Of a stretch of DNA of 64,000 bases, positions 40,262 to 51,090 are shown one piece after another. The DNA is taken from assembly GCA_002368545.1 (NCBI GenBank), contig MTSC01000003.1:62001-126000 (forward strand), given 5' to 3'. Both the position numbers and the translations under genes were made by a program. The stretch comes from Ramichloridium luteum. Lineage: Eukaryota > Ascomycota > Dothideomycetes > Mycosphaerellales > Dissoconiaceae. The notes beneath the pieces are model-generated. The model made no database searches and was not told the DNA's origin. It saw only the letters and a program-made list of their open reading frames with translations. The first letter of the stretch is position 1; each line of letters begins with the position of its first letter.

Positions 40262-40925
40262 ATGGCCATTCCCGACTACGGAGCAGCGCCCCTGGCGAAG
40301 ACTTTCATTCTCGTTCGCGGAATTTCTCTCGTTCGCGGAATTTCGCTCATCGCCATGGTCTCGATCGTTGGTATGACCGCGAATTTCGTCGCCGAGATCA
40401 TCAGCACAAACACAAATCCCCCGCAGGAGATCATTGGCACCCTGACGATCGTACGTTGGCTCCATCAGCAAGACCAGCCATCCACTAACAACGCAGACGT
40501 GTATCGCTGCTTTCTATTGTCTGGTCAGCATTCCGTTCTTCTACTCCAGTGCAAACTTAGGTCTCTTGATCATGACCGCCATCGACTCGCTGCTGCTTTT
40601 GGCATTCGTCATCGTCTCAGTCATACTCGGCAAACCGGTGTCATTCCTCAATTGCATGGTGATCGACAACGCAGACGCCACTGCCAATGCTCAATCGGCT
40701 GTTGCATTCGCTCAATCATTGGCCTCCAACCTGAACGAGAGCGGAAGCACGCTCGAATTGAGCAACTGGGCCGGCAGCACACGCACCAACTGCCTTCAAA
40801 CCAAGGCGATTTGGGGTCTCTGTATTACACTCGCTATTTGTTTTGCGAGCTCCACATTGATCTTGCCGACGCTTTGGTATAAGGCCAAGAAGGCACTTGG
40901 CGGGGGTTTCAAGACCATGGCGTGA
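40262..40925 (+). CDS. MARVEL-type four-helix membrane protein
   Basis: Two exons: 40262-40450 and 40497-40925. The 46-bp intron has donor GTACGT, branch CACTAAC and acceptor GCAG, giving 205 residues. Four hydrophobic helices are visible: GISLIAMVSIVGMTANFVAE, IIGTLTITCIAAFYCLVSIP (spanning the splice), LIMTAIDSLLLLAFVIVSVI and LCITLAICFASSTLILPTLW. Four helices with a longer second extracellular loop and a basic tail (YKAKKALGGGFK) fit fungal MARVEL-domain proteins, which act at the plasma membrane in membrane organisation or sorting. Near the N-terminus LVRGIS is duplicated by an 18-bp tandem repeat. Identification rests on topology more than on a strict motif. Confidence 0.78.
40311..40346 (+). 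repeat. 18-bp in-frame tandem duplication
   Basis: TCGTTCGCGGAATTTCTC (40311-40328) is followed directly by a copy with one mismatch (40329-40346). It duplicates six residues just before the first MARVEL helix and looks recent. Confidence 0.85.
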
Positions 40926-42193
40926 AAAGGGACGCATTGTTGCGCTGGGTTGGCAAAGCACAGGGCTGGCTGCTCACAATAAGAATGACGGGCTCCCAGG
41001 CATTGGAGGTGTAATTTTATTGGCCTTGGGCTTGATGGAGTCTTGCGGCGTTTGGAAAAGCCCGGATATAATGTCTAGATAGCCAGGTTTTGTGATGCGG
41101 GCATATGAATGACCAGATTTAAAAAAACGATTCAAATTAGCAGAGGTATTCTACAGATCGAGCATATGGGAAACTAATGGATGGTCGCGCGCCTAGTCTA
41201 TTGGATATAAGACTCTCCAGTCTTTGGTGCGGCCATGCAGACATACTGTGTTCATTGACACGAACCGCGTGTGAAGCTGAAGTGCGAGCCTGGATCACGC
41301 CGTTGGCAAGCGCATGACTGCGATACGATTGCCGCGCGACGCCAAGATCCGGCACGGTCTGCAGCCGAGCATTGGGCAAATTTGGAACACCATGGCCGTT
41401 CGACAGATTTACAAACTTCAAAGGAGCTGAGAAGCAGCAAGATCGGTGGCGAAGCCGAAGCATATCACGACCGACATGACTGCACTGTCTACCAAACACT
41501 GGAGTGTTCGCATACAGTAGACCCGCATCTAGCCAAATGCAGGTCATGCAGAAAACTTTCCAAAAATACCACGTCGCCCAGCGAGACAGCCACGCCCGGA
41601 GGCAAAGTCTCCCGTGTTTTTTTGCACGTCATGCCCGTTTGGTTACGCGTCTGGCAGTAGCGGCCGTCTTGTTTGGTCCAAAGCGGAGATCGGCTAGCCG
41701 ATAGCGGTCAAGCATGTCAAAGTCTGGGGTGACAGTGTGGCAGACAGTCGCAGACAGCGGCAGACAGTGGCAGACGCTCCCTTAGTGGCTCCAGCGCCGC
41801 AGCGAAACCTACTGTCCCTCCACCATCGATTCGGCGCACCCCTGTGCCGTAGTGTTTTGCAGTTCTCGCTCTCCTTCCACCCGATTCGCGCCATCTCGTC
41901 CTCGCAGGCTCGACCTTTCATTTCCTTTCCATCTATCGCACTACAACATACACTCCTACACCCTTGGGAAACTACATTCGTTTCGCTGGTTTATCCGGTT
42001 CACGGCATACTCGACTGTCGCATTCAGGAATACTTCTGGTTTCGCTTTCTTAACGGGCTCAACATCTCAGGAGTGTACGCGCCTGCCTGTGACCCATCGC
42101 TTCCGGTCCGGCTTTTCAACCATCTGGTTCGCACCATCTGCGTCGCATATACCGGGATCTTTTCGCATATTCAATAATAATACGTCTGTCAAC
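40926..42193. other. Intergenic and long 5' leader of the CRH gene
   Basis: 1.27 kb, no gene supported. A 10-bp tandem repeat lies at 41739-41778. The C/T-rich sequence from ~41850 to 42190 looks like promoter and 5' UTR; the frame is open from 41852 but that extension does not resemble a secreted N-terminus. Confidence 0.5.
41739..41778. repeat. 10-bp tandem repeat, four units
   Basis: Four units of GGCAGACAGT-type sequence (41739-41748, 41749-41758, 41759-41768, 41769-41778), one to three mismatches among them. It lies about 415 bp upstream of the CRH start codon. Confidence 0.8.
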
Positions 42194-43610
42194 ATGAGGC
42201 ACGCATTCAGTGCCGCCGCGGCTTTGATCGCAACCTTCTCCCTCGTCGCGGGGCAAGGCGGGCCCACCTGCGGCAACGGCAACAAATGTCCATCCTCCGC
42301 TCCTTGTTGCTCTGAATATGGCCAGTGCGGTGTTGGCGCATACTGTCTCCAGGGCTGCGATCCCAAGAATTCTTTCGACCTCAACGCATGTATGCCAAAG
42401 GCCACCTGCAAGAGCGGCGATTTCAAGATGGACTCTCTTGATGATGTGGCGGCAAATACGGTCTATTTGGGTGACTCAAGCAATGTCAACTGGGTCAGCT
42501 CAGGTATTCCGGTCGCGTACCAGGACAAGGCGATCCTGCTCACCATGGCCCAGAGCACCGTCGGTACTCTGCTGACGAGCACCCACTATGTCTGGTACGG
42601 AAAGATCAGTGTGACTATGACGGCCAGTCAGGGCAAGGGTGTGGTCACTGCTTTCATCATGATGAGCGATATGAAAGATGAGATTGATTTCGAGTTCGTG
42701 GGCGACGATGTGACAGCGGTCCAAAGCAATTACTACTGGCAGGGTGTGACGGACTGTAAGTACCTCAATTCAATATTCGGCTCGGGCACTTTGTCGCTAA
42801 CAGACCACAGATCATAACATGATTCCGCTCAACATTTCCGATGCTCGACAAAACGTCCACACTTACACCATTGATTGGCAGCCTGACCAGCTCAGCTGGG
42901 CTGTGGATGGTCAGGTCATGCGCACTGTCAAGCGATCGGACACCTTCAACTCCACAGATAACACGTACCACTACCCCCAGACGCCTTCGCGAATCGCGCT
43001 CTCGCTCTGGCCTGCTGGTCTTCCCTCCAATGGCGAAGGTACCATCGAATGGGCTGGAGGACTTGTCGACTGGAACAGCCAGTACATGCAAAATGGTTAC
43101 TACTACGCAATGGTCAGCGATGTTTCCGTTGAATGCTACAACCCCCCTTCGGGCTTCAAGAACAACTTCGGCAGCAAATCATACTACTACACGAGCGCGG
43201 TCGGCACGCAAGATACTGTGGCGATCGGTAATAACGGCACGATCCTGTCTTCCTTCTACGCCACCGGTGACAACCCGTCATTCAACCCCAATGCACCTTC
43301 CAACAGCGGCTCCTCCACCAGCGCTTCGGCTTCTCCTTCGTTCACGCCCGAGACCGTTCCCGGTATGTCCGGCGGTGGAGTGCGTGGCGGCGACTCGACC
43401 AGCTCCGGCAGCGGCTCCTCCGGCTCCTCTGGCTCCAGTGGTTCGTCTGGCTCCAGTGGTTCGGGTGCTGGCACCGGAAGCGGCATCGTGGGCTCTTCTG
43501 GGTTCTCCCAGAATGGCGGCAGCAGTGGCACGAGCGAGGCTGCGCCCAAGCTCGTTGCTGGCAGCGCAGTGGCTCTGCTCGGCTTCTTTATCGCTGCTTT
43601 GATGCTTTGA
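42194..43610 (+). CDS. CRH-type cell-wall transglycosylase (GH16) with CBM18, GPI-anchored
   Basis: Two exons: 42194-42755 and 42811-43610 (55-bp intron), giving 453 residues. Domain order: signal peptide (residues 1-~19, MRHAFSAAAALIATFSLVAG); a chitin-binding CBM18 with eight cysteines (CGNGNKCPSSAPCCSEYGQC to ~67); a GH16 beta-jelly-roll with catalytic motif DEIDFEF, nucleophile Glu163, helper Asp165 and acid/base Glu167; then a Ser/Gly linker (SGSSGSSGSSG); and a hydrophobic C-terminus (GSAVALLGFFIAALML) for a GPI anchor. CRH enzymes (yeast Crh1/Utr2) join chitin to beta-1,6/1,3-glucan in the wall. Phe replaces the Ile seen in many relatives inside the catalytic motif. The start at 42194 is chosen because the signal peptide begins there. 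Confidence 0.93.
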
Positions 43611-44020
43611 GGTCATGGCTTTTTTCTGCCTATTTGCGATGAGAGAAAGATCTCGTAATTTTAATGCCCATTCATGGCTTGTCGTTCATTCACCTCTGCA
43701 TGGCGTTCGGAGGGTTGGAAAAAAATGTGCAACTACATTCATAACTTCGCATATACACATTCATTCTGTTGTTAATCGAGAATTATTCATGTTATGCACT
43801 TTTCAAACCATTGTAAAACTACACAAGTTATCGATGTCCATACCTCAGATAAGACAGCCACAGTACAGTCGACTTGATGAGGTCACGTGACCTTAGATGC
43901 CAAGATTTGATGCACACTCGCGTCCGTGCATTTCGATGAAGGTGCCCACCAGCGACATCACGAAGACTAAACTGCAGTACGACGTCCCAAACAATCAATT
44001 AATTTTGCAAATCTGCCAAA
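43611..44020. other. Intergenic, CRH 3' flank and RPS21 promoter
   Basis: Nothing recognised beyond A/T-rich 3' flank. Confidence 0.4.
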
Positions 44021-44353
44021 ATGGAGAACGAACGCGGAGAGCTCGTCGACCTGTGAGTGTGCACGATCGCATTGCTTCGTAATATCCTGCGTTCCTACGT
44101 TCCCACTGACATTTTTTTCGATAGTTACGTCCCCCGCAAGTGCTCGGCCACCAACCGCATCATCAAGGCCAAGGACCACGCCTCGGTGCAAATCAGCGTC
44201 GCCAAGGTCGATGAGAATGGCCGCTACACCGGCGAGAACCACGTCTACGCGCTCTGCGGCTTCGTTCGCGCCATGGGCGAGAGCGACGATGCCCTGAACC
44301 GCCTGGCACAGAAGGATGGCTTCCTCAAGAACGTCTGGAGCGCCAGCCGATAA
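44021..44353 (+). CDS. RPS21: 40S ribosomal protein S21 (eS21)
   Basis: Two exons: 44021-44052 and 44125-44353 (72-bp intron), giving 86 residues. The first exon encodes only MENERGELVDL before the splice at the CT/T of a Leu codon. The second continues YVPRKCSATNRIIKAKDHAS, with the conserved NHVYALCGFVR and DDALNRLAQKDGFLKNVW. It matches eukaryotic eS21 nearly end to end (yeast 87 residues). It is a small-subunit protein needed for 20S pre-rRNA processing and sits on the 40S body. A very early intron is typical of fungal ribosomal-protein genes. No doubt about identity. Confidence 0.97.
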
Positions 44354-45282
44354 ATGCGTCCAGGGTGAGCAAAGGGAAAGGGAAGATGCTGGGGAGGTGA
44401 AACGTCTGGATCGGGGAATGCATTAAAGTGCGAATGGTGGAGGTCAGCGGCAGCGATGCCATGTCACATTGGCGAGCCACTCGCATTCGGCGTCAAAACG
44501 GAAATTCGGATATATGTTTGGGGATGCGGTTTACGTTAGCCGGACGGTATCATGAGATTGATGTGCGCTTTGCGTCCCAAAAGGCCTTCTCCCAGTGCTG
44601 CTCCTCGTCTCGCAATGGATCACTATGCCTATCGCGACTTGCATTCTCGGTTTTCTGCCTCCATACGTCTGTGGCGCCTCCACCATCGTGCACCATCTCG
44701 ATCTGGTCACGGTGGACTTTGCGCCTCGCCCATCGTGCTGACACAGCGGCTGATCAACGGCCTTCTCTTGCGGTCTTTACCACTCCGGTGGTCGAGGCAC
44801 ATGTGAGCAGAAGGAAAGGCTGAGGAGAGTCGGCGCTGGGTTCTCCGGAAACCGCACTTGCTCTTCTTACCAGCCAAGATTGACAATCTTCGCCTCTGAA
44901 AGACTGCAGCTGTTGAGACCTTTGGCTGTGGCACAGATACGGGCGGCACACCCTCTTGACATCATGATCTTGTAGCAAGTACTCTCCTGTTGTGTCTATC
45001 CATATGCTGGACATTCCTCGGTCTTCTCGGCTTCTTTTTGCTACTATATATCGTGAAACGCCTCAATTCGGAACACGTTCGTCCGTCCGGGTTATTCTCG
45101 CGTGCTCGACGTTGCGGCCAAACTGTCGCGGCCCGTGCGCCAAATTTCCCAAATGCCCGATAACAATCCCGATAGCCTCGCGTTTGGCACAGTGATTTGA
45201 ATACATAAGGCGGAGGAAGGTTGGAGAGTGGGAGAAAAATGTTCTCGGTGGATTTTCGCGTTTCCGACTGTGTCGTCTTCAT
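44354..45282. other. Intergenic, nothing recognised
   Basis: 929 bases between RPS21 and the F-box gene. Open frames at 44428-44823 (plus) and 44962-45468 (minus) lack any family signal. Confidence 0.45.
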
Positions 45283-46962
45283 ATGGCTTCGATCAATGTG
45301 CTGCCTGTGGAGGTCCTCATACCCATTGCAGAAACCCTGGATAGATATAGTCTGATCAACTTCGCAATCGTCAACAGTACATTCCATCAAGCAGCTCGAG
45401 CCATCTCTTACAAACACTTGCAACTTATCGACAATGAACGCGATAGCATAAGAGAGCAGATACCCCAATGGCTCGAGATCCTGTCAAGATCCGGTGATCT
45501 TAGATGTGTTCGATCTATCGGGATCGTGCCTTTCGAACAAGCAGATCCTCCTGCCTGCAGGCCTTATGATCTTTCAAGTCGCTGGCCAGATAAATGGCGG
45601 TTCGGCGCCCAATGGAGCCCCCGCGACTCGCTCATTCTTCTTAACCAGAAGTGGGCGCCCTTCGCGACTCTGCTCCGGCGTCTCTCCGGGCTGCGAGACT
45701 TCTCCTGGGCGTGCAGTGACCCAGTGCCACCTTGCATCCTCGAAGTGCTCCACCGGCATCTACCGCAATGCCGACTGAACGTCCAGACATTCTTCCTCCA
45801 CAGTCTTCTCATATGGCCGCAAGCTCGGATTCAGGTTTCGCCACTCGAGCGCGCGGTGGCGACCTCCCCAAACCTCCGAGAGCTCGCGGTATGCTATAGC
45901 CACGCGAATCCCTGGGGCCTGGTCGACTATCACGAGGACAGTATCATGGACTTGATTTCGGGCGGAGCGCCAAACCTCCGCCGGGTGAGCCTGCACGTTC
46001 GCTCGGCCCGGTGGGGTTCAGCCAACCAATCGCGGCAAGAATGGGACAGCGAGAAGCACGCGCTGGCCAGCCCGACGCCCAGTCGTGGCATGCTCACTCA
46101 TCTTGAGATCTGTTCCGAGGAGAATGTGGGCAGTTTGCTCCTACGGATGAGCACCAAGACCGACTTCACCAGGATACGTTCTCTGAGGCTCTATTCGCCA
46201 TGCCAGGCAGAAGATTTTCTTTGGATGGCGGAAAAGTGTCGCTTTGCTTCTCTTCAAACCCTTGCCCTAGGTATGGCGAAAGGGACTCAAGAGCAGGTAG
46301 CAGAAAGTCTCCTTCACGCTGCCATGATCGAGTTCCTTCGATCCATTCCCATACTCGAGTCATTAAGCATCCCTGCTGCACTCGACCCGGCTATTGTACG
46401 CGCTGCACTCGAACAGCATGGCCAGAGCTTACGCGAGCTCTCCTTCTACACATCTGCAGAAAGATTCCAGTGGCAAGACTCCTTGCAAGTGACATTGGAT
46501 TTCGTTCGCGCGAACTGCTCAGTTCTGATGGCGTTGGCAATGCCAATTTCTGACGAGGTCGACCGAAACATTGGAAGCCCGTTCTCCGAAATACTTGGCT
46601 CGCTTGGCCCGATTCAGCATATGCTACTTTTCGCTAATCGAGGCGGCTCTCGTTTCTCAGGCTTTCACGAACGGACATCCGTTGAATCCATCTTTCACGA
46701 CATCTTTAAAGCTCAGCTAAAGGCCATACCTGCCCTCTCAACCCTGGAATTCCGCACACCTGACTTGGCATTCCCGTGGCTTTGTCGACGAGTCTCTCCG
46801 GTGTGTAAACCTCTGCAACTGAAGTTTCAACAGGTAGATTGGAGGTCATCTCAATTGCAACTATCTGACCAACCACGGGCGAGTGATGTTGAGCAGGGCT
46901 CAGGGAAGAAGAAAGCTCTGCCCAGAAGTCTCAGCATATGGCGTAGAAGCGATGGCTGGTGA
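45283..46962 (+). CDS. F-box/LRR-like protein (559 aa)
   Basis: Single exon, ATG at 45283. The N-terminus INVLPVEVLIPIAETLDRYSLINFAIVNSTFHQ reads as an F-box (LP.E.L..I...L....L...). The remaining ~500 residues contain leucine-rich, irregular repeats (LERAVATSPNLRELAVCYS, APNLRRVSLHV, TRIRSLRLYSP, FASLQTLALGM, LRSIPILESLSIP), as in fungal F-box proteins that present substrates to SCF ubiquitin ligases. The repeats are too degenerate to count exactly. Ends SIWRRSDGW. The target is unknown. The 3' end lies 98 bp from the 3' end of the convergent SGNH gene. Confidence 0.75.
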   Translation: MASINVLPVEVLIPIAETLDRYSLINFAIVNSTFHQAARAISYKHLQLIDNERDSIREQIPQWLEILSRSGDLRCVRSIGIVPFEQADPPACRPYDLSSRWPDKWRFGAQWSPRDSLILLNQKWAPFATLLRRLSGLRDFSWACSDPVPPCILEVLHRHLPQCRLNVQTFFLHSLLIWPQARIQVSPLERAVATSPNLRELAVCYSHANPWGLVDYHEDSIMDLISGGAPNLRRVSLHVRSARWGSANQSRQEWDSEKHALASPTPSRGMLTHLEICSEENVGSLLLRMSTKTDFTRIRSLRLYSPCQAEDFLWMAEKCRFASLQTLALGMAKGTQEQVAESLLHAAMIEFLRSIPILESLSIPAALDPAIVRAALEQHGQSLRELSFYTSAERFQWQDSLQVTLDFVRANCSVLMALAMPISDEVDRNIGSPFSEILGSLGPIQHMLLFANRGGSRFSGFHERTSVESIFHDIFKAQLKAIPALSTLEFRTPDLAFPWLCRRVSPVCKPLQLKFQQVDWRSSQLQLSDQPRASDVEQGSGKKKALPRSLSIWRRSDGW

Positions 46963-47060
46963 TTCTCCCACCCGATCATCGGCCTCGCTGCGATGTCTCA
47001 AACACATAATGCTCAAGTGATAGATCAGAAGTTGCGGCATCGATGATTCATCCGCCTTGT

Positions 47061-48150
47061 CTATATCGATTGACCCCCCTTCCCGAAAGGCAGAGACACA
47101 CCTGCGAAAAGACCACTTTCAACAGCTATTCGGACATTCAAACATCTCCATCGACACTGTATGCTCTCTCCACAGTCAATTTGCGAGCATGCTGCTGCTG
47201 CCTGGTTCACACAGCCGCTGTTTATGGCGTTTATCAAATTTCCACCCCCATTGGTTGGAGGTTGAATCCACCCCTTGCGCGCCTCTTGGATAGCTTGCAG
47301 CCAGTGCTGTGCCATCAATGCATAGCCTTCGTCATTGGGATGGATACCATCAAAGAGCAATGCGCTTCCGGCCAAATTACTATTGTCTACAAGGCCAACC
47401 TTGTACCCCTTAGCAACAAGTCGTGCGACGACGGCGGGAATCGCCGCATTGAATGCATTCCCACGTTCATGCGCACTTGGGGAAATCGGATATCCCAATT
47501 GCGGGATTTTCGCCACGAATATGGCGGCATCTGGACACACACACGCAATGTCCTTGATGAATTTCTCTAGGCGAGAGGGCGCGGCTGCAGCTGATTCTGG
47601 TGGGCTCGCGTCTTGTATCACATCGTTCGTGCCAGCTTGAAGGAGAACTACATTTGGGCGCTGCAGAAGTATGCAGTTCCGAAGCACCTTTTGCCGAATC
47701 TCGGATATCCGGAAGCCGCCATATCCTTCGCAATGGTTGGAGGGGCCAGTGTTGTTACCAAAAGACTGCGTGCCAATAAACTCGACTGATTTAAACCCTG
47801 TCATGAATATGTATCAGATCCAGACTCCCGGCGGTAGAACGGGAATAACGTACCAGCTGCGTGGAGGTCATCGTAGAGGTATAGTCGAAATCCATTCCCG
47901 AGCGAGCTCCTGAATCCTTCGGTGATAGAGTCGCCTATCGCCAGGACGCGCAATGACTCGTCCACAAAGGACCTTTGCCGGCGCTGTAATATTTGCAATC
48001 CGTGGACAGGCTGACCAAGACGGGGAGCTATAGATCAAGATCAACAATCGCCGGATCGTACCTCACACAGAAGCAATGCTCACCCAAAGTATCATATGCG
48101 GAGGCAAGGCACAGAGACAACCATGGGGCGAGTAAAATCAGCACTCTCAT
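47061..48150 (-). CDS. Secreted SGNH/GDSL hydrolase
   Basis: Three exons on the minus strand: 48067-48150, 47854-48010 and 47061-47797 (introns of 56 and 56 bp), giving 325 residues. The first exon encodes a signal peptide (MRVLILLAPWLSLCLASAYD) that a simple frame search misses; its donor (TGT|GTGAGG) and the acceptor at 48011 keep phase. Catalytic blocks are GDSIT with Ser56, a Gly block (YGGFRI), GTND at 136-139, and DGIHPND with Asp230 and His233, the SGNH serine-esterase set. Relatives deacetylate plant or fungal polysaccharides or hydrolyse esters outside the cell. The tail contains a short C-rich stretch (CVNQAAAACSQIDCGES). The first intron is inferred; the core is certain. Confidence 0.85.
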
Positions 48151-49062
48151 GATGAGAAAAAGAAACTCGTCAACCTCCTACACAACAAGAGTGCTACCAT
48201 GTTGGCATTTTATGACCTCCCGCGTCAGCCGGGCAGCGACCGGGGTCCATACGAGCACTCAACCAATGGACAATGCTCTATATCTCTTTGGTAGCCACAT
48301 TACATTGGCAACGCAGCCATGCAGCGGCAGCCTTGAGCGCATGGCAGATGGTGGAAAGTGTATTCGATGTCAACACCAATGAGTTGCGTTGGAGCGCACG
48401 TGGTAGGAGGCACAGTGCGGCACAGTCACGGTGAAAGCCAAGGTGGCTTCCGCGGTAACTCGTTTCTGGAAGACTGAGGCTTGAAGGTAAGCCAAAGCAA
48501 CAGAGAGAGTCGCGATTGATAGGATCGCCAAGAGCAAAAATCGCCTCCTGGAATTAGGGCAAACACGGTAACTAGAATCTCGATTTAGCCTATCGTGGGA
48601 ATGTGATAGCTTTGCCGGGTTCCAAGTATGCCAAGTAGAACACACGGGAGATTTCTACAGCGTGGCTTGCACGGGCGCGTCGGCCTGTCGTCGGCATGTC
48701 AGATTTTGGTCGCTGCGAACCTTACTGGTTTCGGCGTTGCGCGCACAGCATCGCAGTGGTTGCAACGGAGCTCGCCGGGGATGAGATCAGGTGCAGCGGA
48801 GTTTCCTGGTGGATGCAGCATGTGTCCAGGAATGATGTGGTCGTCGGCACGTGGTGAGGAAGCTTCCAGAGAGCGCCCCACCCCACGGGTAGGATGGGAG
48901 TGCTGACTCAGTCAATCGGCGTCGCCCCGTGCCCAGCGCCCGCTTGCTTCTAAGTACATTGCAGGTGGTGACGTACAAAGCTGTTTGCCTTCGACTGTTC
49001 ATGCGAAACATTTCATTGTCACTTTACTTCAAGTCCAACTCTTCTATCATCGCATCACAGTC
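48151..49062. other. Divergent intergenic region, SGNH and mitochondrial membrane genes
   Basis: About 0.9 kb without a convincing gene. It presumably holds both promoters. Confidence 0.45.
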
Positions 49063-50241
49063 ATGGCGTTCATGATGCGACGCCCTTTTGCGCTGGTTGC
49101 GACCATCGCAAAGGAGGCGCCTAAGTCGAACTTCACCAACACCTTCCGAAGCTTCCAGACGCAAGCCAACACATCTGCAAAGCAGACTCTCCACAAGCAG
49201 GCTGCACCGCTACGAAATGCTTTCACGTCCCAGCAGCAAAATACCTTCCGTCAGGCCTTCCGACAGTCTTCGCGCTCATACCAGACGGCCACTCCGGCAA
49301 ATCCTCTCGCACAGGGAAATCTCACACAACGATTGATCTACGGTGGGTTGAAACAGACGGCAGATGCAAAGAGTTGGAGAGCAAGGACATTATGGGCTGA
49401 CTGATATGTAGGTGGCGCGATCTTCGGCGGCACACTTGTTGCGATCAACTTAGTCTTCAATCGCGAGACCCGCGAAGATGGCGGCATGCCGCCATATGAA
49501 CGGTCTTACCTCAACGACACCTTCCTGCACACTGGTCTCGGAGTCGGCATTATTGGCATTGCGGCAAATGCACTTCACCGGTCTGGCTGGTCTTATCGCC
49601 TGATGACAGCAAATCCTTGGCTCGTGATGGGTGTCGGCCTCGTTGCCTCCATCGGTACCATGATGGGCGCACGCGCTACACCGCCGGAGAACTACATGCT
49701 GAAGTACGGTCTGTGGGCCGGCTTCAACGTCACACAGGCTGCTCTGCTTGCCCCCATGTTCTTCTTCAGCCCGGCCATCTTGGCTCGCGCAGGTCTCTAC
49801 ACCGTCGGCATCATGGGCTCCATCGCCTTTGTCGGAGCGACCGCTAAGCAGGACAAGTACCTCTACCTCGGTGGCCCGCTTTTGGCTGGTGTCGCTGTCG
49901 TTGCTCTCTCTGGCCTCGCCCCACTGGTAATTCCCGCGACAGCTGCACGGACGCTGATGTGGACGGAGAACATTTGGCTGTATGGAGGGTGAGTAAATTT
50001 GATCAATTTTCTGACATTCGCTTTCTGATACTAACATGTCCTCTCTCGCAGTCTTGCCGTATTCACCGGTTTCACGCTCTACGATGTGCAGAAGATTCTA
50101 TACCACGCCCGCATGGCAGAACGGGGAATGATGAAGCGCGATGTGGTCAATGAGTCCATCTCATTGGAGCTCGACTTCATCAACATTTTCGTGCGCCTCG
50201 TCCAAATTCTTGCTATGCAGCAGGGCAACAGGCGGCGATAA
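49063..50241 (+). CDS. Bax inhibitor-1 family protein, mitochondrial (GHITM/MICS1-like)
   Basis: Three exons: 49063-49342, 49412-49988 and 50052-50241 (introns of 69 and 63 bp), giving 348 residues. The first ~85 residues are basic, hydroxylated and rich in Gln/Thr (MMRRPFALVATIAKEAPKSN, RQAFRQSSRSYQ), a mitochondrial presequence. Then come six to eight hydrophobic helices, including GAIFGGTLVAINLV, LGVGIIGIAANALHRSG, LMVGVGL-type segments and GLAVFTGFTLYDVQKILYHA; the last is the diagnostic BI-1 segment with Asp in the C-terminal helix. GHITM/MICS1 sits in the inner mitochondrial membrane and supports cristae structure and cation exchange. Ends LAMQQGNRRR. Family assignment is strong, physiological role inferred. 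Confidence 0.9.
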
Positions 50242-51090
50242 GCGGCACAAGTTTGGCAAAAGATCAAAACGATACCACGACTAAAAAGATGCATTGGCAT
50301 CATGTACAAAATCAGTCACCAGAATGAGCTAGCAATAGGGTTTCACATGTTAGGTTCGACCCCAAATGTACAAGTATCTAAGCGGCCTTTCTTGCCCGTC
50401 GTGTGTCTATGTAATGTTTGTTGCCAGGCTATCGAACGATATGGAATCTAAGCATTCGCTATATATTGGAAACACGCATGTACTGTATGTATGTTACTGC
50501 ACGTAGACAATCGCCAAGACTTGACAAGCATTGGAAGCCCAGGGACAAGCCTTGCGGAAGCTCCCGACTCAGGTCAAATCAGCCCCTGCGACACGCGTAC
50601 GCAACCACGCAGCCACATTGGGACGGTTGTTATCTCAAGAGCACCTCTCTCCGAAGTTTCAGTCTTTTACATTTCTCATCATCCCATTATCTGATCAAGA
50701 TCTATTCGTGGCGGGTGGAAGTCCGACTACCTAAGAAGGACGCTGTGCATGGTCCAATCGCTGCTACTCCGGCAAAGTCGACACGAATCCATCGTCCTCC
50801 CTGAAAGCGCTATCAAAGTTTCCCTTTATCGGCGCTTGGCGCAGCTCCGAGGTATATCTCGACTTACAGAGGTATGTTTACAAGCCTTCGGTTTCCATTT
50901 GAGATATAAGTCTGCATGGACTTTCCATTCTATTCGCGAAAATTCCGGCAAAATTCCCACCATCAGCCTTTCTGATCCGCGCTCTCCAGCCGTGCTGTGC
51001 CGCGAATTAAGTTGGGGCGGCTGTTGAGACTTCGTGACTTCGAGACGTTGCCACGCGCTTCCTACCAAACTCGTTCGGAATTCGGCAAAT
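50242..51090. other. Intergenic, nothing recognised
   Basis: 849 bases between the mitochondrial membrane gene and the LicD gene. Confidence 0.4.

Noticed and set aside
44962..45468. 168-residue minus-strand frame overlapping the F-box start
   Set aside because: Overlaps a better-supported F-box gene and lacks any domain.
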